Of a DNA stretch of 64,000 nucleotides, positions 46,448-55,484 are shown in pieces (the first letter of the stretch is position 1; the number at the start of each line of letters is the position of its first letter). A program made the position numbers and the translations under genes. This DNA comes from JAWXBR01 sp046595995. GTDB lineage: Bacteria; Bacteroidota; Ignavibacteria; Kapaibacteriales; Kapaibacteriaceae. Under the pieces are notes generated by a model. It had not been told where the DNA came from and made no database searches. It worked only from the letters and a program-made list of their open reading frames with translations. The stretch covers positions 16,378 through 80,377 of the forward strand of contig JBKJNB010000034.1 of NCBI GenBank assembly GCA_046595995.1. Direction: 5' to 3'.

Positions 46448-47014
46448 CTACCGACTTGGCCGCGTCGGCTCGTTAGGAGGCGTGTCAGGATTTCGGTTCA
46501 GCACTACCGCCGGTCTACGCTCCCATACACGGTTAACACCAGACCAACCTTCGGGGGAGTTCGGATTCTTACCTGTTGGTCTTAATTCGGCACGGAACGT
46601 ATACCACTGAGCACCAACCAATGCGCGAGCTGCAATGGTAACGCTTTCACCAGGACCGCAAGAAGTAGTAACAGAGGTTACACTAACGGGACCCGACATG
46701 TTGCTGGCCCTTGCCTCAGCGCGCACGATTTGGCGAACGTGACGCTCAACATTTGAACTTCTCTCTTGGCAATCAGTAGTCCACGTCCTTCGTGATCTAT
46801 TGATTTTACGCCGCGCTTCGTACTCTTCTTTAGACTCGTAGTAGTGGATATGATCGTCGTCGTCGTCACGGTCGTGACGGTGTCCGACCTCGACTTTATG
46901 CTTCTTGCCTTTTTTGTTCTTGTTTTTGAACTCTTTGTCGTGAACCGGATCTGCGCTAAGACTCATAGTGACGAGTACTAAGCACAATGTGATTAACTGA
47001 GGAAGCCTGCGCAT
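46448..47014 (-). CDS. Secreted basic/acidic protein of unknown function
   Basis: This protein of about 188 residues starts at ATG 47014, with signal peptide LPQLITLCLVLVTMSLSADP. The mature part begins with a Lys-rich run (KEFKNKNKKGKKHKVEVGHR), then an Asp run (DRDDDDDHIHYYES), then Arg-rich sequence and a Cys-containing C-terminal domain (VTTSCGPGESVTIAARALVG, WYTFRAELRP). It could bind metal or polyanions through the charged runs, but no family was recognised. Confidence 0.65.
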   Translation of the reverse strand: MRRLPQLITLCLVLVTMSLSADPVHDKEFKNKNKKGKKHKVEVGHRHDRDDDDDHIHYYESKEEYEARRKINRSRRTWTTDCQERSSNVERHVRQIVRAEARASNMSGPVSVTSVTTSCGPGESVTIAARALVGAQWYTFRAELRPTGKNPNSPEGWSGVNRVWERRPAVVLNRNPDTPPNEPTRPSR

Positions 47015-47084
47015 TTCAACTCCGAATGGGTGGTGGAACAAAACATTCTAAAGAAAAGGACCTTTACCGATAGACTAAACTTGT

Positions 47085-48983
47085 TTAACTAAGTGAATCG
47101 GCCTTTTTCAACACTGCGTTAATGCTTATGCCTTTCTTAAGCACTGCACCGAAAATGTCGCCGATGTTGTCGAGCCGATCGAAGATAGACGTAATCGTGA
47201 ACTGCGATGGCGAGAGCCCCTTTTTCACTTCATCCCAATGAAGTGGAGTTGAAACTGTAGCACCGGGCTTCGGACGTAGCGAGTAGACACATGCAAGGGT
47301 TTGCGACTCGCGGTTCTGTAAGTAGTCGAGATAAACCTTGCGACGACGTTTTGCTGGGCTGCGCTCGAGACTCGTGAATGAAGGGATCTCGCTATGAACG
47401 AGTGTTACAATTAGGTGAGCGAGCGCCTTCGATTGCTCGTAACTGTACTTTGATCCCAATGGAACGTAGATGTGCAGTCCCGTAGCGCCCGATGTCTTTG
47501 GATAGCCTTGAATACCAAGGCTCGCGAGCACCTTGTTCACAACAATTGCAGTGGCAACGACCTTGTCGAAGCCGATTTCGTGCGGGTCTAGGTCAATCAC
47601 GCAGTAGTCGGGGTTGTCGGGCTTCTTGGCGCGTGAATGCCAAGGGTTCATCTCGATGCAGCCCAGGTTCGCCATGTACAACAGGCTGTCTTTGCCAGTA
47701 CACACCATGTAATTGATGGTCTCGTTATTCGATTCGCTGAAGCTCGGGTGCAGCGTTATCCAGTCCGGCACTTTGCCCGTCATGTCCTTCTGGTAGAAGT
47801 TCATCCCTGCTGCACCATCGGGAGTGCGGTTCAGCGATTGCGGCCTGTCCTTCAGGTACGGCAACATGTATGGCGCAATTGCATCGTAGTACGCAATCAC
47901 GTCGCCCTTTGTAATCTTTTCTTTCTTCCAGTACAGCTTATCGAGATTCGTTAGCACAGCTTTTACGGCCGTAGTGGTTTGCTTGCTACTCGAGCTCTTT
48001 GCGACCGTAGTGGTTTGCTTGCTACGCGAGCGCTTTGCGACAGCCATTTTAGCTCTAACCGGCATTACTTTCTCCTTCGTTACTTCTTTGGGCGACTTGT
48101 CGTCGCGCAGGCCGATGAAGACAGGCTGACGCATGAGGCCGTCTGCTGTCCATTCCTGAAACTTGATTTCTGCAATGAGCTTCGGCTTTACCCATGTTGC
48201 TGGCTGATTCGTCTTAGGCACTTCTGCGAAGGGGCTCTTCGTTACGCGAAGGGGCTGAAGCTGTTTATGAATGTCGTCGAGTATTTCGCTATTGAAGCCC
48301 GTGCCGGTATGACCGATGTATACAAGGTTGCCATCATTGTACATTCCAAGAATGAGCGCACCAAAGTGCGAACGACTTCCGCGAGCCTCAGTATAGCCTG
48401 CGATTACAGCCTCCTGACGTTTGTGGGTTTTGATCTTCAGCCAGTTCTTACTGCGGAAGCCCATTGCGTACGTGCTATCCGCACGCTTGGCCATTATGCC
48501 CTCGAGTTGTTGTGCTTCTGCCGCTTCGAAGAGTGCAACGCCTTGTGCTTCGATGTGGTCGCTGTACCGCACTATGTCGTCCTCCGGCAGGAGATCCTTG
48601 AGCAGCGCCTTGCGCTCTAAGAGGGTCTGCGCGGTTACATCCACGCCGTCAATCCACAGCACATCGAATACATAGTAAACAATTTCACCAACGGGGTTCT
48701 TAACGTACGACTGAAGCATCTGGAAACTAGGACGCCCCTTGTCGTCGAGCACGACAACTTCACCATCGAGCACAACGTTATGCTTTAGCGATTTGAGCGC
48801 CTCAGCAACGGCTGCAAACTTCTTGTTGAACGATAAGTTGTTGCGCGACTCGAGGTGGACCTTGCCATCCTGTACCGTAGCAATGACGCGGTAGCCGTCC
48901 CACTTCAGCTCATACACCCACTCGCTCGAATCGAACGCTGCGTCAGTAAGCGTTGCAAGCATCGGTTTGATGTTCTTAGGCAC
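47085..48983 (-). CDS. ligD: LigD ligase-polymerase part of the NHEJ ligase
   Basis: This 632-residue protein starts at GTG 48983. Residues 1-300 are an ATP-dependent DNA ligase with adenylation motif YELKWDGYRVIA (nucleophile Lys), VVLDGEVVVLD, GIMAKRADSTYAMG and WLKIKTHK. A linker contains a short repeat (RSRSKQTTTVAKSSSSKQTT). Residues about 350-620 are the AEP-type primase/polymerase (LPYLKDRPQSLNRTPDGAAG, YCVIDLDPHE, GLHIYVPLG). It extends and seals broken DNA ends held by Ku. The phosphoesterase domain is in a separate frame just upstream, joined through an A9 run. Confidence 0.93.
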   Translation of the reverse strand: MPKNIKPMLATLTDAAFDSSEWVYELKWDGYRVIATVQDGKVHLESRNNLSFNKKFAAVAEALKSLKHNVVLDGEVVVLDDKGRPSFQMLQSYVKNPVGEIVYYVFDVLWIDGVDVTAQTLLERKALLKDLLPEDDIVRYSDHIEAQGVALFEAAEAQQLEGIMAKRADSTYAMGFRSKNWLKIKTHKRQEAVIAGYTEARGSRSHFGALILGMYNDGNLVYIGHTGTGFNSEILDDIHKQLQPLRVTKSPFAEVPKTNQPATWVKPKLIAEIKFQEWTADGLMRQPVFIGLRDDKSPKEVTKEKVMPVRAKMAVAKRSRSKQTTTVAKSSSSKQTTTAVKAVLTNLDKLYWKKEKITKGDVIAYYDAIAPYMLPYLKDRPQSLNRTPDGAAGMNFYQKDMTGKVPDWITLHPSFSESNNETINYMVCTGKDSLLYMANLGCIEMNPWHSRAKKPDNPDYCVIDLDPHEIGFDKVVATAIVVNKVLASLGIQGYPKTSGATGLHIYVPLGSKYSYEQSKALAHLIVTLVHSEIPSFTSLERSPAKRRRKVYLDYLQNRESQTLACVYSLRPKPGATVSTPLHWDEVKKGLSPSQFTITSIFDRLDNIGDIFGAVLKKGISINAVLKKADSLS

Positions 48984-49591
48984 TAGACTTTTTTTTTAAC
49001 GACGCTGTGCTTGGCAGACATCTGCTCGATGGTGAGCTTCGACACCACAGACTTCGTCTTCGTTGTAACGTCGGCATCTGATGCGTACTTGTCTTCCTTC
49101 TTGATGAGTAGCCATGCATTTTCCTGCTTGGCAGACTTCATCTTAACCAAGGCAAAAGCCCCTTTGAGCTTCTTGCCCCTTAACACGACTTTGAGGTCGC
49201 CTTTGTGAAGCATGGACATCAACTGCTTCTCGTGTGCTTCTTTTGTGGTGCCAATGGGCTCTAGAGGTTCATACGTGCCTTCGTCCCAAACGATGACCGT
49301 GCCGCCGCCGTAGTTGCCTTCGGGTATGATGCCTTCGAATGTTCGGTAGTCGAAAGGGTGGTCTTCGACCATCATAGCGAGGCGCTTGTCGGCGGGGTTG
49401 AGCGACGGACCCTTTGGCACTGCCCAACTCTTAAGTGCGCCACGGATTTCGAGACGAAAGTCATAGTGCAAATGCGAGGCAGCATGTTTTTGCACGACGA
49501 AACGTAATGGCGCATTCGTATTGACTTCCTTGCCCTCGGGCTCAGTCGTTTCGTTGAAGCGTCGCTTCTTGTTGTATTTCGTAAGACTCAT
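48983..49591 (-). CDS. ligD: LigD 3'-phosphoesterase domain protein
   Basis: This 202-residue protein has the phosphoesterase landmarks RFVVQKHAASHLHYDFRLEI, WAVPKGPSLNP, MMVEDHPFDYRTFEG and IPEGNYGGGTVIVWDEG. It ends VVKKKV and TAG; the run GTT-A9-GTC-TAG leads into the ligase GTG, which overlaps the stop by one base. One extra A (A10) would read KKKSLVPKNI and fuse both frames into the usual PE-Lig-Pol LigD. The split may therefore be resolved by transcriptional or translational slippage. The domain trims 3' phosphates and ribonucleotides. Confidence 0.92.
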   Translation of the reverse strand: MSLTKYNKKRRFNETTEPEGKEVNTNAPLRFVVQKHAASHLHYDFRLEIRGALKSWAVPKGPSLNPADKRLAMMVEDHPFDYRTFEGIIPEGNYGGGTVIVWDEGTYEPLEPIGTTKEAHEKQLMSMLHKGDLKVVLRGKKLKGAFALVKMKSAKQENAWLLIKKEDKYASDADVTTKTKSVVSKLTIEQMSAKHSVVKKKV

Positions 49592-49627
49592 TGCAAAAGG
49601 CTCTTGTTGTTCGATTGTGCGGGACTG

Positions 49628-50404
49628 TTATGCGGCCTTCTTGCGCCCAGACGAAAGACTTTCTTTGAGCTCAGCCATGAGGTCTTTGGCAGGGGTCTTC
49701 ACGAGTTTTAGCGCTGGTGTAACAGTCTTCTTGCCTGCTGCCTTTGCCTTAATAACTTTTTTGAGCTTTTCGATATACGTGTCCTTGAAGGCCTTCGCAT
49801 CGAACGTATCTGTAAGCTGAGCAATGAGTTTATTCGCTAGCTCCATTTCCTTAGCGGATATCTTCACACCTTCGGCGTCGTGTTCGGGTGGAGTTAGGAC
49901 TTCGGTTTCGTAGCGGAGCTGGCTTATCATTAGGACCTTGCCTTGTGGACGTATTGCGGAGATATGCATGCGATTGCGCATCATGAACTCTGCAATGCCA
50001 ACGGTTTTAGTTTTCTCCAACGCTTTGAGTAGTAATTGGTAGGGCTTTTCTGCGCCTTTGCCGGGCAGCAGGTAGTAGGGTTTGTCGTAGTAGATGCTGT
50101 TGATTTCTTCGGACTTAACGAACTGCACGATGTCAATGGCTTTGGACTTTTCCGGACTCGCTGCTTGAAAGTCTTCGGTCGTTACAACGACGTATTTGCC
50201 CTTGGTGTACTCGAAGCCCTTTACAATGTCTTTGTATTCAATCTCTTTGCCCGTTGATGTTGCAATGCGTGCATAACGTATAGGCGAAAGATCTTTCTTC
50301 GAAAGCATGTCGAAGTCTAGCTCATGATCTTTCACCGCCGTTACGAGCTTTACTGGAATGTTCACAAGCCCAAAGCTGATCGATCCAGACCAAATTGCTC
50401 GCAT
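49628..50404 (-). CDS. ku: Ku protein (NHEJ DNA-end binding)
   Basis: This 258-residue bacterial Ku opens MRAIWSGSISFGLVNIPVKL and has RYARIATSTGKEIEYKDIVK, YDKPYYLLPGKGAEKPYQLL and a Lys-rich C-terminus (KVIKAKAAGKKTVTPALKL) typical for DNA contact. A homodimeric ring threads onto broken ends and recruits LigD, whose two pieces lie 36 nt downstream in the same direction. Order ku, PE, Lig-Pol implies one operon. Confidence 0.96.
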   Translation of the reverse strand: MRAIWSGSISFGLVNIPVKLVTAVKDHELDFDMLSKKDLSPIRYARIATSTGKEIEYKDIVKGFEYTKGKYVVVTTEDFQAASPEKSKAIDIVQFVKSEEINSIYYDKPYYLLPGKGAEKPYQLLLKALEKTKTVGIAEFMMRNRMHISAIRPQGKVLMISQLRYETEVLTPPEHDAEGVKISAKEMELANKLIAQLTDTFDAKAFKDTYIEKLKKVIKAKAAGKKTVTPALKLVKTPAKDLMAELKESLSSGRKKAA

Positions 50405-50507
50405 ACATCCCCCATGAAATTTATTCGCATAGCCGAGTGTCCAACAGTTAAGGTCTTGCGATCCCTATCACGTCTCTAAAAAATGAAAGTTCCTCGTTAG
50501 ACAGACA

Positions 50508-52181
50508 CTAGGGTGGAATCTCCTGCGCATGCAGCAGGGCAAGCACTGTTTCGATCGTGTCTGCATCTTCGGCATTCCTGTCGAAGTGTCGCGAAAGAAT
50601 TCGAGGGGAGCTCACTACAATGCCGCTCTTGTGACGCGTTGAACGCTCAATACCTTCGAAACTCAGTTCGAAGACTAGCTCGGGTTTAACGGTTCGAACC
50701 GGACCAAATTTTTCAAGCGTGTTCTTGCGAATGTATGCGTCGACCTCTTGCTTGGCTTCGCTTGTTAGGCCTGTGAATGTTTTGGCAATGGGTATAAGCT
50801 CATCGTCGTTCCACACTGCGAATGTATAGTCGATGTAGCCCGGAAGGGTCGAAGCGGTGCCAGTGTCTGACTGAGCATAGACGAGTACGGCAACAATCGT
50901 GTGCGGATCGACCTTCCAGTTCCACCAATCTCCGCGTTTACGTCCAGGGGTGTATGGCGAGTCGAGGCGCTTCAGCACTAGGCCGTCCGCATACACGGTA
51001 CGGGCTCTGGCACGAATTGCAGCAAGGTCGTTCCACGTCGTTGCATGCACAATCGGACTCACCACGAAACGGGCGTCCGCCTTTGCACTATTGCCATGAC
51101 TGCCGGCGTTGGCATGCGGAATGAGCATTTCAAGTAAGGCGCGCCGGCTGGCAAGGGGCTGCGTGCGCATATCCACACCGTCGTGCTCGAGTATGTCGTG
51201 GCCCATGATGGCTACCGGTACATCACGAATGATAGACCTGCTCACGACCTTGCGTGTGATGCGGCGCTGCAACTCTGCGAATGGCAAGACCACGCCATTC
51301 TTGTACGCCACAATTACCCCGTCGAGGACAAGACCATCGTGAAGAACATTACTATTAGTAATAATGTCTACAATGCCATGCAGGTCAGGATATCGATCGG
51401 TTACAAGCTCATCATCCCTAGTCCAGATGAACAACTCACCATTGCGCAGGATAATCTGAACGCGAATTCCATTCCACTTCCATTCAGCTTGCCACCGTGT
51501 TATGTCTCCGAGTGCCGATGGTACTACATCGAGTGGTGAGGCTAGGCAGAATGGGTACGGACTCGCATCGATAAGCAAAGCATCGTCAGGCGCGGTAAGA
51601 TGTTCGTATCGAAGAGTGTGCGGATTCCATTCGCCCTGCAATCTGTGCGCAAGCGCTGCAGGGTCGACCCCAAGTGCTTCGCCTAAAGCGCGAAGCACGA
51701 GCCCCTTTGCGACCCTTATGCGCAGTCTACCCGACAGAATTTTGTTAAAGACAATGGAATCATCTGGTGACATCGTACGCCAATGTGACGTAACCCACGC
51801 ATGTTGCTCGTCGGGTCGCATCGCTGCCAGCTCGTCCATGAATTGCATGAAATCACAAAGTGGCTCCTCGGCATACGTATCATCGCCATGCACAACAAGT
51901 GAAATCGTTTCTACGATGTCACCAACAATCGCGTGACTATCAGCAAACAACCACTCTGGAATTCCACTCTCTTGAATTGCCCACAAACGCATCCGTGCGG
52001 TAGTCAGCACCCTGCGGATGCCCTTGCCAAGTACAAATGCAAGCAACCACGGCAGATCCTCGCGTGAAGACGACTCAAAAGCAGAACGTAGCACCGCAAC
52101 CACAACATTCGCATCCTCTGTTGTATCGCCAGCACTGTTCGTAGCTTCTAAACATGTGTATAATCGCGTAACCGACTTCAT
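50508..52181 (-). CDS. ATP-dependent DNA ligase of the MBL-exonuclease pair, with altered motifs
   Basis: This 557-residue protein has an N-terminal DNA-binding domain (about 1-210, FNKILSGRLRIRVAKGLVLR), an adenylation domain (WQAEWKWNGIRVQIILR, VYADGLVLKRLDSPYTPGRK, WWNWKVDP) and an OB-fold end (FTGLTSEAKQEVDAYIRK). It overlaps the exonuclease by 4 nt, the usual pairing. Two conserved positions differ from what I expect: motif I has KWNG for KWDG, and motif III has LDGVIVAY where DGE is normal. The nucleophilic Lys is kept, so activity may be reduced or the protein may play a structural role. Confidence 0.88.
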   Translation of the reverse strand: MKSVTRLYTCLEATNSAGDTTEDANVVVAVLRSAFESSSREDLPWLLAFVLGKGIRRVLTTARMRLWAIQESGIPEWLFADSHAIVGDIVETISLVVHGDDTYAEEPLCDFMQFMDELAAMRPDEQHAWVTSHWRTMSPDDSIVFNKILSGRLRIRVAKGLVLRALGEALGVDPAALAHRLQGEWNPHTLRYEHLTAPDDALLIDASPYPFCLASPLDVVPSALGDITRWQAEWKWNGIRVQIILRNGELFIWTRDDELVTDRYPDLHGIVDIITNSNVLHDGLVLDGVIVAYKNGVVLPFAELQRRITRKVVSRSIIRDVPVAIMGHDILEHDGVDMRTQPLASRRALLEMLIPHANAGSHGNSAKADARFVVSPIVHATTWNDLAAIRARARTVYADGLVLKRLDSPYTPGRKRGDWWNWKVDPHTIVAVLVYAQSDTGTASTLPGYIDYTFAVWNDDELIPIAKTFTGLTSEAKQEVDAYIRKNTLEKFGPVRTVKPELVFELSFEGIERSTRHKSGIVVSSPRILSRHFDRNAEDADTIETVLALLHAQEIPP

Positions 52182-53152
52182 AGAGCGTGGCGCAGTTCTT
52201 GTGCATCATAACCTTGTTCACAAAGCCAGCGGACGAAGATTGCGCTGTAACCATGCGTGACGAGGATGCGTTTTGCGCCGGTTTCTCGCACTGTGCGTAC
52301 CAAGTCGGGCCAGTCACCATGATCGCTCATTGCGAAGCCCCATTTGGCTGAACGCCGGAGGCGATTACTGCGAACCGACATCCAACCGGAAGCGACAGCC
52401 GTGGTGTAGGGTTCTGCTTGACGGAGCCAGGGTGAGCTATCGGTCTGACCTGGTGCGATTATCAGAGAGCTCCCCATCATTCGTGCGTTCGAAAGCAGAT
52501 GCGATGTAGGTAGGGAAATACCAGCTGAACGGAAAACAGCGTTTACGTTCTCGATTGAGCTGTGTGTAATGATGGGTCCGATGGTTGCATCAACCGAACC
52601 CATCACGCGTTGCGCCTTACCAAGTGAGTACGCGAAGATGACGCTTGCAACACCACGTGCAGCGTTTGCTCGCCACCACGTATTCATTGCATCGCTTATG
52701 TGTTCGTTCGATTGCCAACGATAGATGGGCAACGCGAACGTGCTTTCCGTAATAAACACGTCGCATGGCACCACCTCGAACGGAGCAGCATAGGGATCTG
52801 GTTGACGCTTGTAGTCGCCGCTTACGACCCAGACCTCGCCGTCGACTTCGACACGCACCTGTGCTGAACCAATGACATGTCCTGCAGGATGCAGCGACAC
52901 TGTCGCGTCCTTAATACGAATGGCTTCACCGTATGCAAGTGGCCTTGCGTTAACACTCTCGAACATGCGCAGTCGAAGAACCGAGATGGTTAATGGATGC
53001 GCCGTATACCTACCCATGCCCGGACGTGCATGATCGCTATGCGCGTGGGTGATAACGGCATGTTCAACGCTACGAGAAGGGTCGATGTAAAAATCCCCAG
53101 CGGGACAATACAGACCATGAGGCGTATTGCAGAGTACTTGACGTGAAGTCAT
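52178..53152 (-). CDS. Ligase-associated metallo-beta-lactamase-fold DNA exonuclease
   Basis: This 324-residue protein begins CNTPHGLYCPAGDFYIDPS. MBL-fold metal motifs are AVITHAHSDHARPGMGRYTA, HPAGHVIGSAQVRVEVDGEV, VVSGDYKRQPDPYA and the late MSDHGDWPDLVRTV and LVTHGYSA. The beta-CASP-like region contains VIFAYSLGKAQRVM. This family is co-transcribed with an ATP-dependent ligase (here 50508-52181) and is thought to process ends in DNA repair. The ATGA overlap supports coupling. Confidence 0.9.
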   Translation of the reverse strand: MTSRQVLCNTPHGLYCPAGDFYIDPSRSVEHAVITHAHSDHARPGMGRYTAHPLTISVLRLRMFESVNARPLAYGEAIRIKDATVSLHPAGHVIGSAQVRVEVDGEVWVVSGDYKRQPDPYAAPFEVVPCDVFITESTFALPIYRWQSNEHISDAMNTWWRANAARGVASVIFAYSLGKAQRVMGSVDATIGPIITHSSIENVNAVFRSAGISLPTSHLLSNARMMGSSLIIAPGQTDSSPWLRQAEPYTTAVASGWMSVRSNRLRRSAKWGFAMSDHGDWPDLVRTVRETGAKRILVTHGYSAIFVRWLCEQGYDAQELRHAL

Positions 53153-53206
53153 TGGCCCAACATAGCACTAGGACGGCAGTTCGTTCAAAAGGCCTATTCT
53201 TGAAGC

Positions 53207-54589
53207 ATGAAAACTCTACTACTCATACTACTCGTTGCAGTTAGCACCCATACCATACTACTCGCACAGCAACCTGCGCTCAAGACGCGCATTGTTGCAT
53301 CTGACTTGCGTGTGCCCTGGGAATTGGTGTGGGGTCCGGACAACAAAATCTGGATGACAGAACAAGTCGGCCGCATTTCCACAATCGACCCAACGACCGG
53401 TGAGCAGACGATCCTGCTTGCAGTCATTCCCGATCTGATAAATGTCATTGAGTCAGGATTACTCGGTATGGTGCTCCATCCGTTGTTTGCGGAGAACCCT
53501 TACGTGTACATTGGCTACACCTATGCCGTTAGTCAGTCAATTAGGCTGAAGGTTGTACGATACCGTTATGATGGGGCTGTGTTAATCGAGCCAACTGTCT
53601 TGCTTGGAAACATCAAGGGTGGTACGATACACAATGGATGCCGACTTGCATTTGGTCCGGACGCCATGTTGTACGTCACCGCGGGTGAAGGAGGCAATCC
53701 AGAAGACGCGCAGAAGCTTGACTTCAACAATGGTAAGGTGCTACGCATCAATCCGAACGGTGGCATACCTGCCGACAATCCACTGCCTGGGTCGCCCATA
53801 TGGTCGTGGGGACATCGCAACGCACAAGGCCTCGCATTCGGTCCGAACGGCATATTGTACAGTTCCGAACACGGTGCCAACACCAACGACGAAGTAAACA
53901 TTATTATGAAAGGCCGAAACTACGGTTGGCCGCGCGTCGAAGGATTATGCGATATGCCGAACGAGCTTGTTTTCTGTGCAGACTCAAACGTCGTAGAGCC
54001 AATCGGCACCCCTTGGACGCCAACGCTTGCCGTTGCAGCAATTGTATACTACCAAAATGATCTAATCCCAGAATGGAAAGATCACCTGCTGATGTGTGCG
54101 ATGAAGGCACAGACGCTGGTCGTGATGACGCTGTCCGAAGACCGTACGAAGTTCATCAAAGACGAACGCTTCTTTAGAAATACGTTCGGACGACTGCGCA
54201 GTATATGTGTATCACCCGACGGACGCATCTTCATCGGCAGCACGAATCAGGATTTCTATGGCAGTCCTGCACAGTTCCCTGGCAGCGACTGGATTATCGA
54301 AATCACACCACAAACTAGCGACGTCAAAGACGAAGGCGCAATTCGCGATGGCTCCTATAACAGTCGCACTCAACACGCCATCTTCAAACTCAGTGGCACG
54401 CTGCTCACGGCATTTGCGTTGAGCAGCGACGCAACGCTCATCATCTCCGACATCGTTGGACGCACGATCAGTGAGCATCACGATGGGGGAGGGGGCTTTC
54501 ATGTTGACGTAGAAAGTCTGGTGGCAGGAGTCTATACCGCAATTGTACACACATCGCAAGGTGCACAGCCATTTACGTTCATACGATAG
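53207..54589 (+). CDS. PQQ-dependent sugar dehydrogenase, T9SS-secreted
   Basis: This 460-residue protein has a signal peptide (TLLLILLVAVSTHTILLAQ), then a six-bladed propeller of the soluble glucose dehydrogenase family: VPWELVWGPDNKIWMTEQVG, ESGLLGMVLHPLF, GGTIHNGCRLAFGPDAMLYV, TAGEGGNPEDAQ, NAQGLAFGPNGILYSSEHGA and NYGWPRVEG. The C-terminal 80 residues form a T9SS sorting domain (LIISDIVGRTISEHH, GVYTAIVHTSQGAQPFTFIR). It would oxidise sugars outside the cell with pyrroloquinoline quinone and Ca2+. Position 138 reads IHNGCRL where many relatives have H-x-G-G-R-L, a small change near the catalytic His. Confidence 0.88.
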   Translation: MKTLLLILLVAVSTHTILLAQQPALKTRIVASDLRVPWELVWGPDNKIWMTEQVGRISTIDPTTGEQTILLAVIPDLINVIESGLLGMVLHPLFAENPYVYIGYTYAVSQSIRLKVVRYRYDGAVLIEPTVLLGNIKGGTIHNGCRLAFGPDAMLYVTAGEGGNPEDAQKLDFNNGKVLRINPNGGIPADNPLPGSPIWSWGHRNAQGLAFGPNGILYSSEHGANTNDEVNIIMKGRNYGWPRVEGLCDMPNELVFCADSNVVEPIGTPWTPTLAVAAIVYYQNDLIPEWKDHLLMCAMKAQTLVVMTLSEDRTKFIKDERFFRNTFGRLRSICVSPDGRIFIGSTNQDFYGSPAQFPGSDWIIEITPQTSDVKDEGAIRDGSYNSRTQHAIFKLSGTLLTAFALSSDATLIISDIVGRTISEHHDGGGGFHVDVESLVAGVYTAIVHTSQGAQPFTFIR

Positions 54590-54605
54590 GTTGGTATCTT
54601 TTGTC

Positions 54606-55448
54606 ATGAAGCATCTCGTTGTTGCCTTGGTCATGTTCGCTGCAGCACTCACCATGCTTGCGCAGCGTTCGCCGGACGTCGATGTTAGCCGAGTAAGTGC
54701 GGAATTCATCAGCAACCCCGAAAAGCCTCAGTTCGCGGTCATAGGAATTGTTGTTCACGGCGATGTAGACACAATGAGTGTCGTCGTTCATCCATCTGCA
54801 ATTCAATCCACGGATGGTAAGTACCGCTATAAGCCGAAGGTGGTGAGCATCACACGCAAAGACTCACATGCGATTCTCGTGATCGAACTTTCAGGCAAGG
54901 GCATTCCGCTGCCCGACGATAGTGTGAGGGGCTCAGCGCGCCTTAGCGTTCGCGGTGCAGGCAACTTCCGTGGCTCGCGCGTACGGTTCGAGAGCAAGCG
55001 CTTTGATGTATTCGTCGCGAACGCGCCCCTTCCGAATGCAATGATTATTTCGAATGACGTACAGGTCGACCCGATTTTCGATAACACCACGGGAATCTTT
55101 CGCGTGCGTGGTGTGTTCCTTCGATGGTCGAGCCGCGATGACATCCTCGGCCTTGCGGACATTCGCACGATTACCATAGACTCCGTGTATGCGCATGTCA
55201 TAGGTGTGGAGTTAGGGGAAGTCGGGGGTGCCAATCGCTACAGCGACCTCCTTAGCATCAGTCCAGCCAAACTGCTGCCGGGATCAATCCCAGAGTACGA
55301 ATTCACCTTCCGCGTAGCCGGTGGCAAGTTCCCATTGCGGAAGGGTCTTCTGAAGGGGTCTGCAGAGCTCGAACTAGGGGTTGTGTATAGTCACGGCGGA
55401 ATAACGAAACGACGCGTGAAGCGGCAGTCGATAGCGATTACGAATTAA
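54606..55448 (+). CDS. Secreted protein of unknown function
   Basis: This 280-residue protein starts at ATG 54606, with signal peptide LVVALVMFAAALTMLAQR. The mature part is beta-rich with no Cys (VRGAGNFRGSRVRFESKRFD, LPGSIPEYEFTFRVAGGKFP), perhaps two immunoglobulin-like domains. It lies 16 nt after the sugar dehydrogenase in the same direction, so the two may be co-transcribed. The end of the gene is duplicated in the DNA (55421-55482). No family was recognised. Confidence 0.7.
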   Translation: MKHLVVALVMFAAALTMLAQRSPDVDVSRVSAEFISNPEKPQFAVIGIVVHGDVDTMSVVVHPSAIQSTDGKYRYKPKVVSITRKDSHAILVIELSGKGIPLPDDSVRGSARLSVRGAGNFRGSRVRFESKRFDVFVANAPLPNAMIISNDVQVDPIFDNTTGIFRVRGVFLRWSSRDDILGLADIRTITIDSVYAHVIGVELGEVGGANRYSDLLSISPAKLLPGSIPEYEFTFRVAGGKFPLRKGLLKGSAELELGVVYSHGGITKRRVKRQSIAITN

Positions 55449-55482
55449 CTGCGGGGCAGTCGATAGCAATATCGAATTAACT
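55421..55482. repeat. Imperfect tandem duplication of the 3' end of the preceding gene
   Basis: A unit of about 30 bp (55421-55450) recurs at 55451-55482 with small changes; both contain GCAGTCGATAGC and CGAATTAACT. The second copy forms the leader of the ion-channel gene. Confidence 0.65.
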
Positions 55483-55484
55483 TC

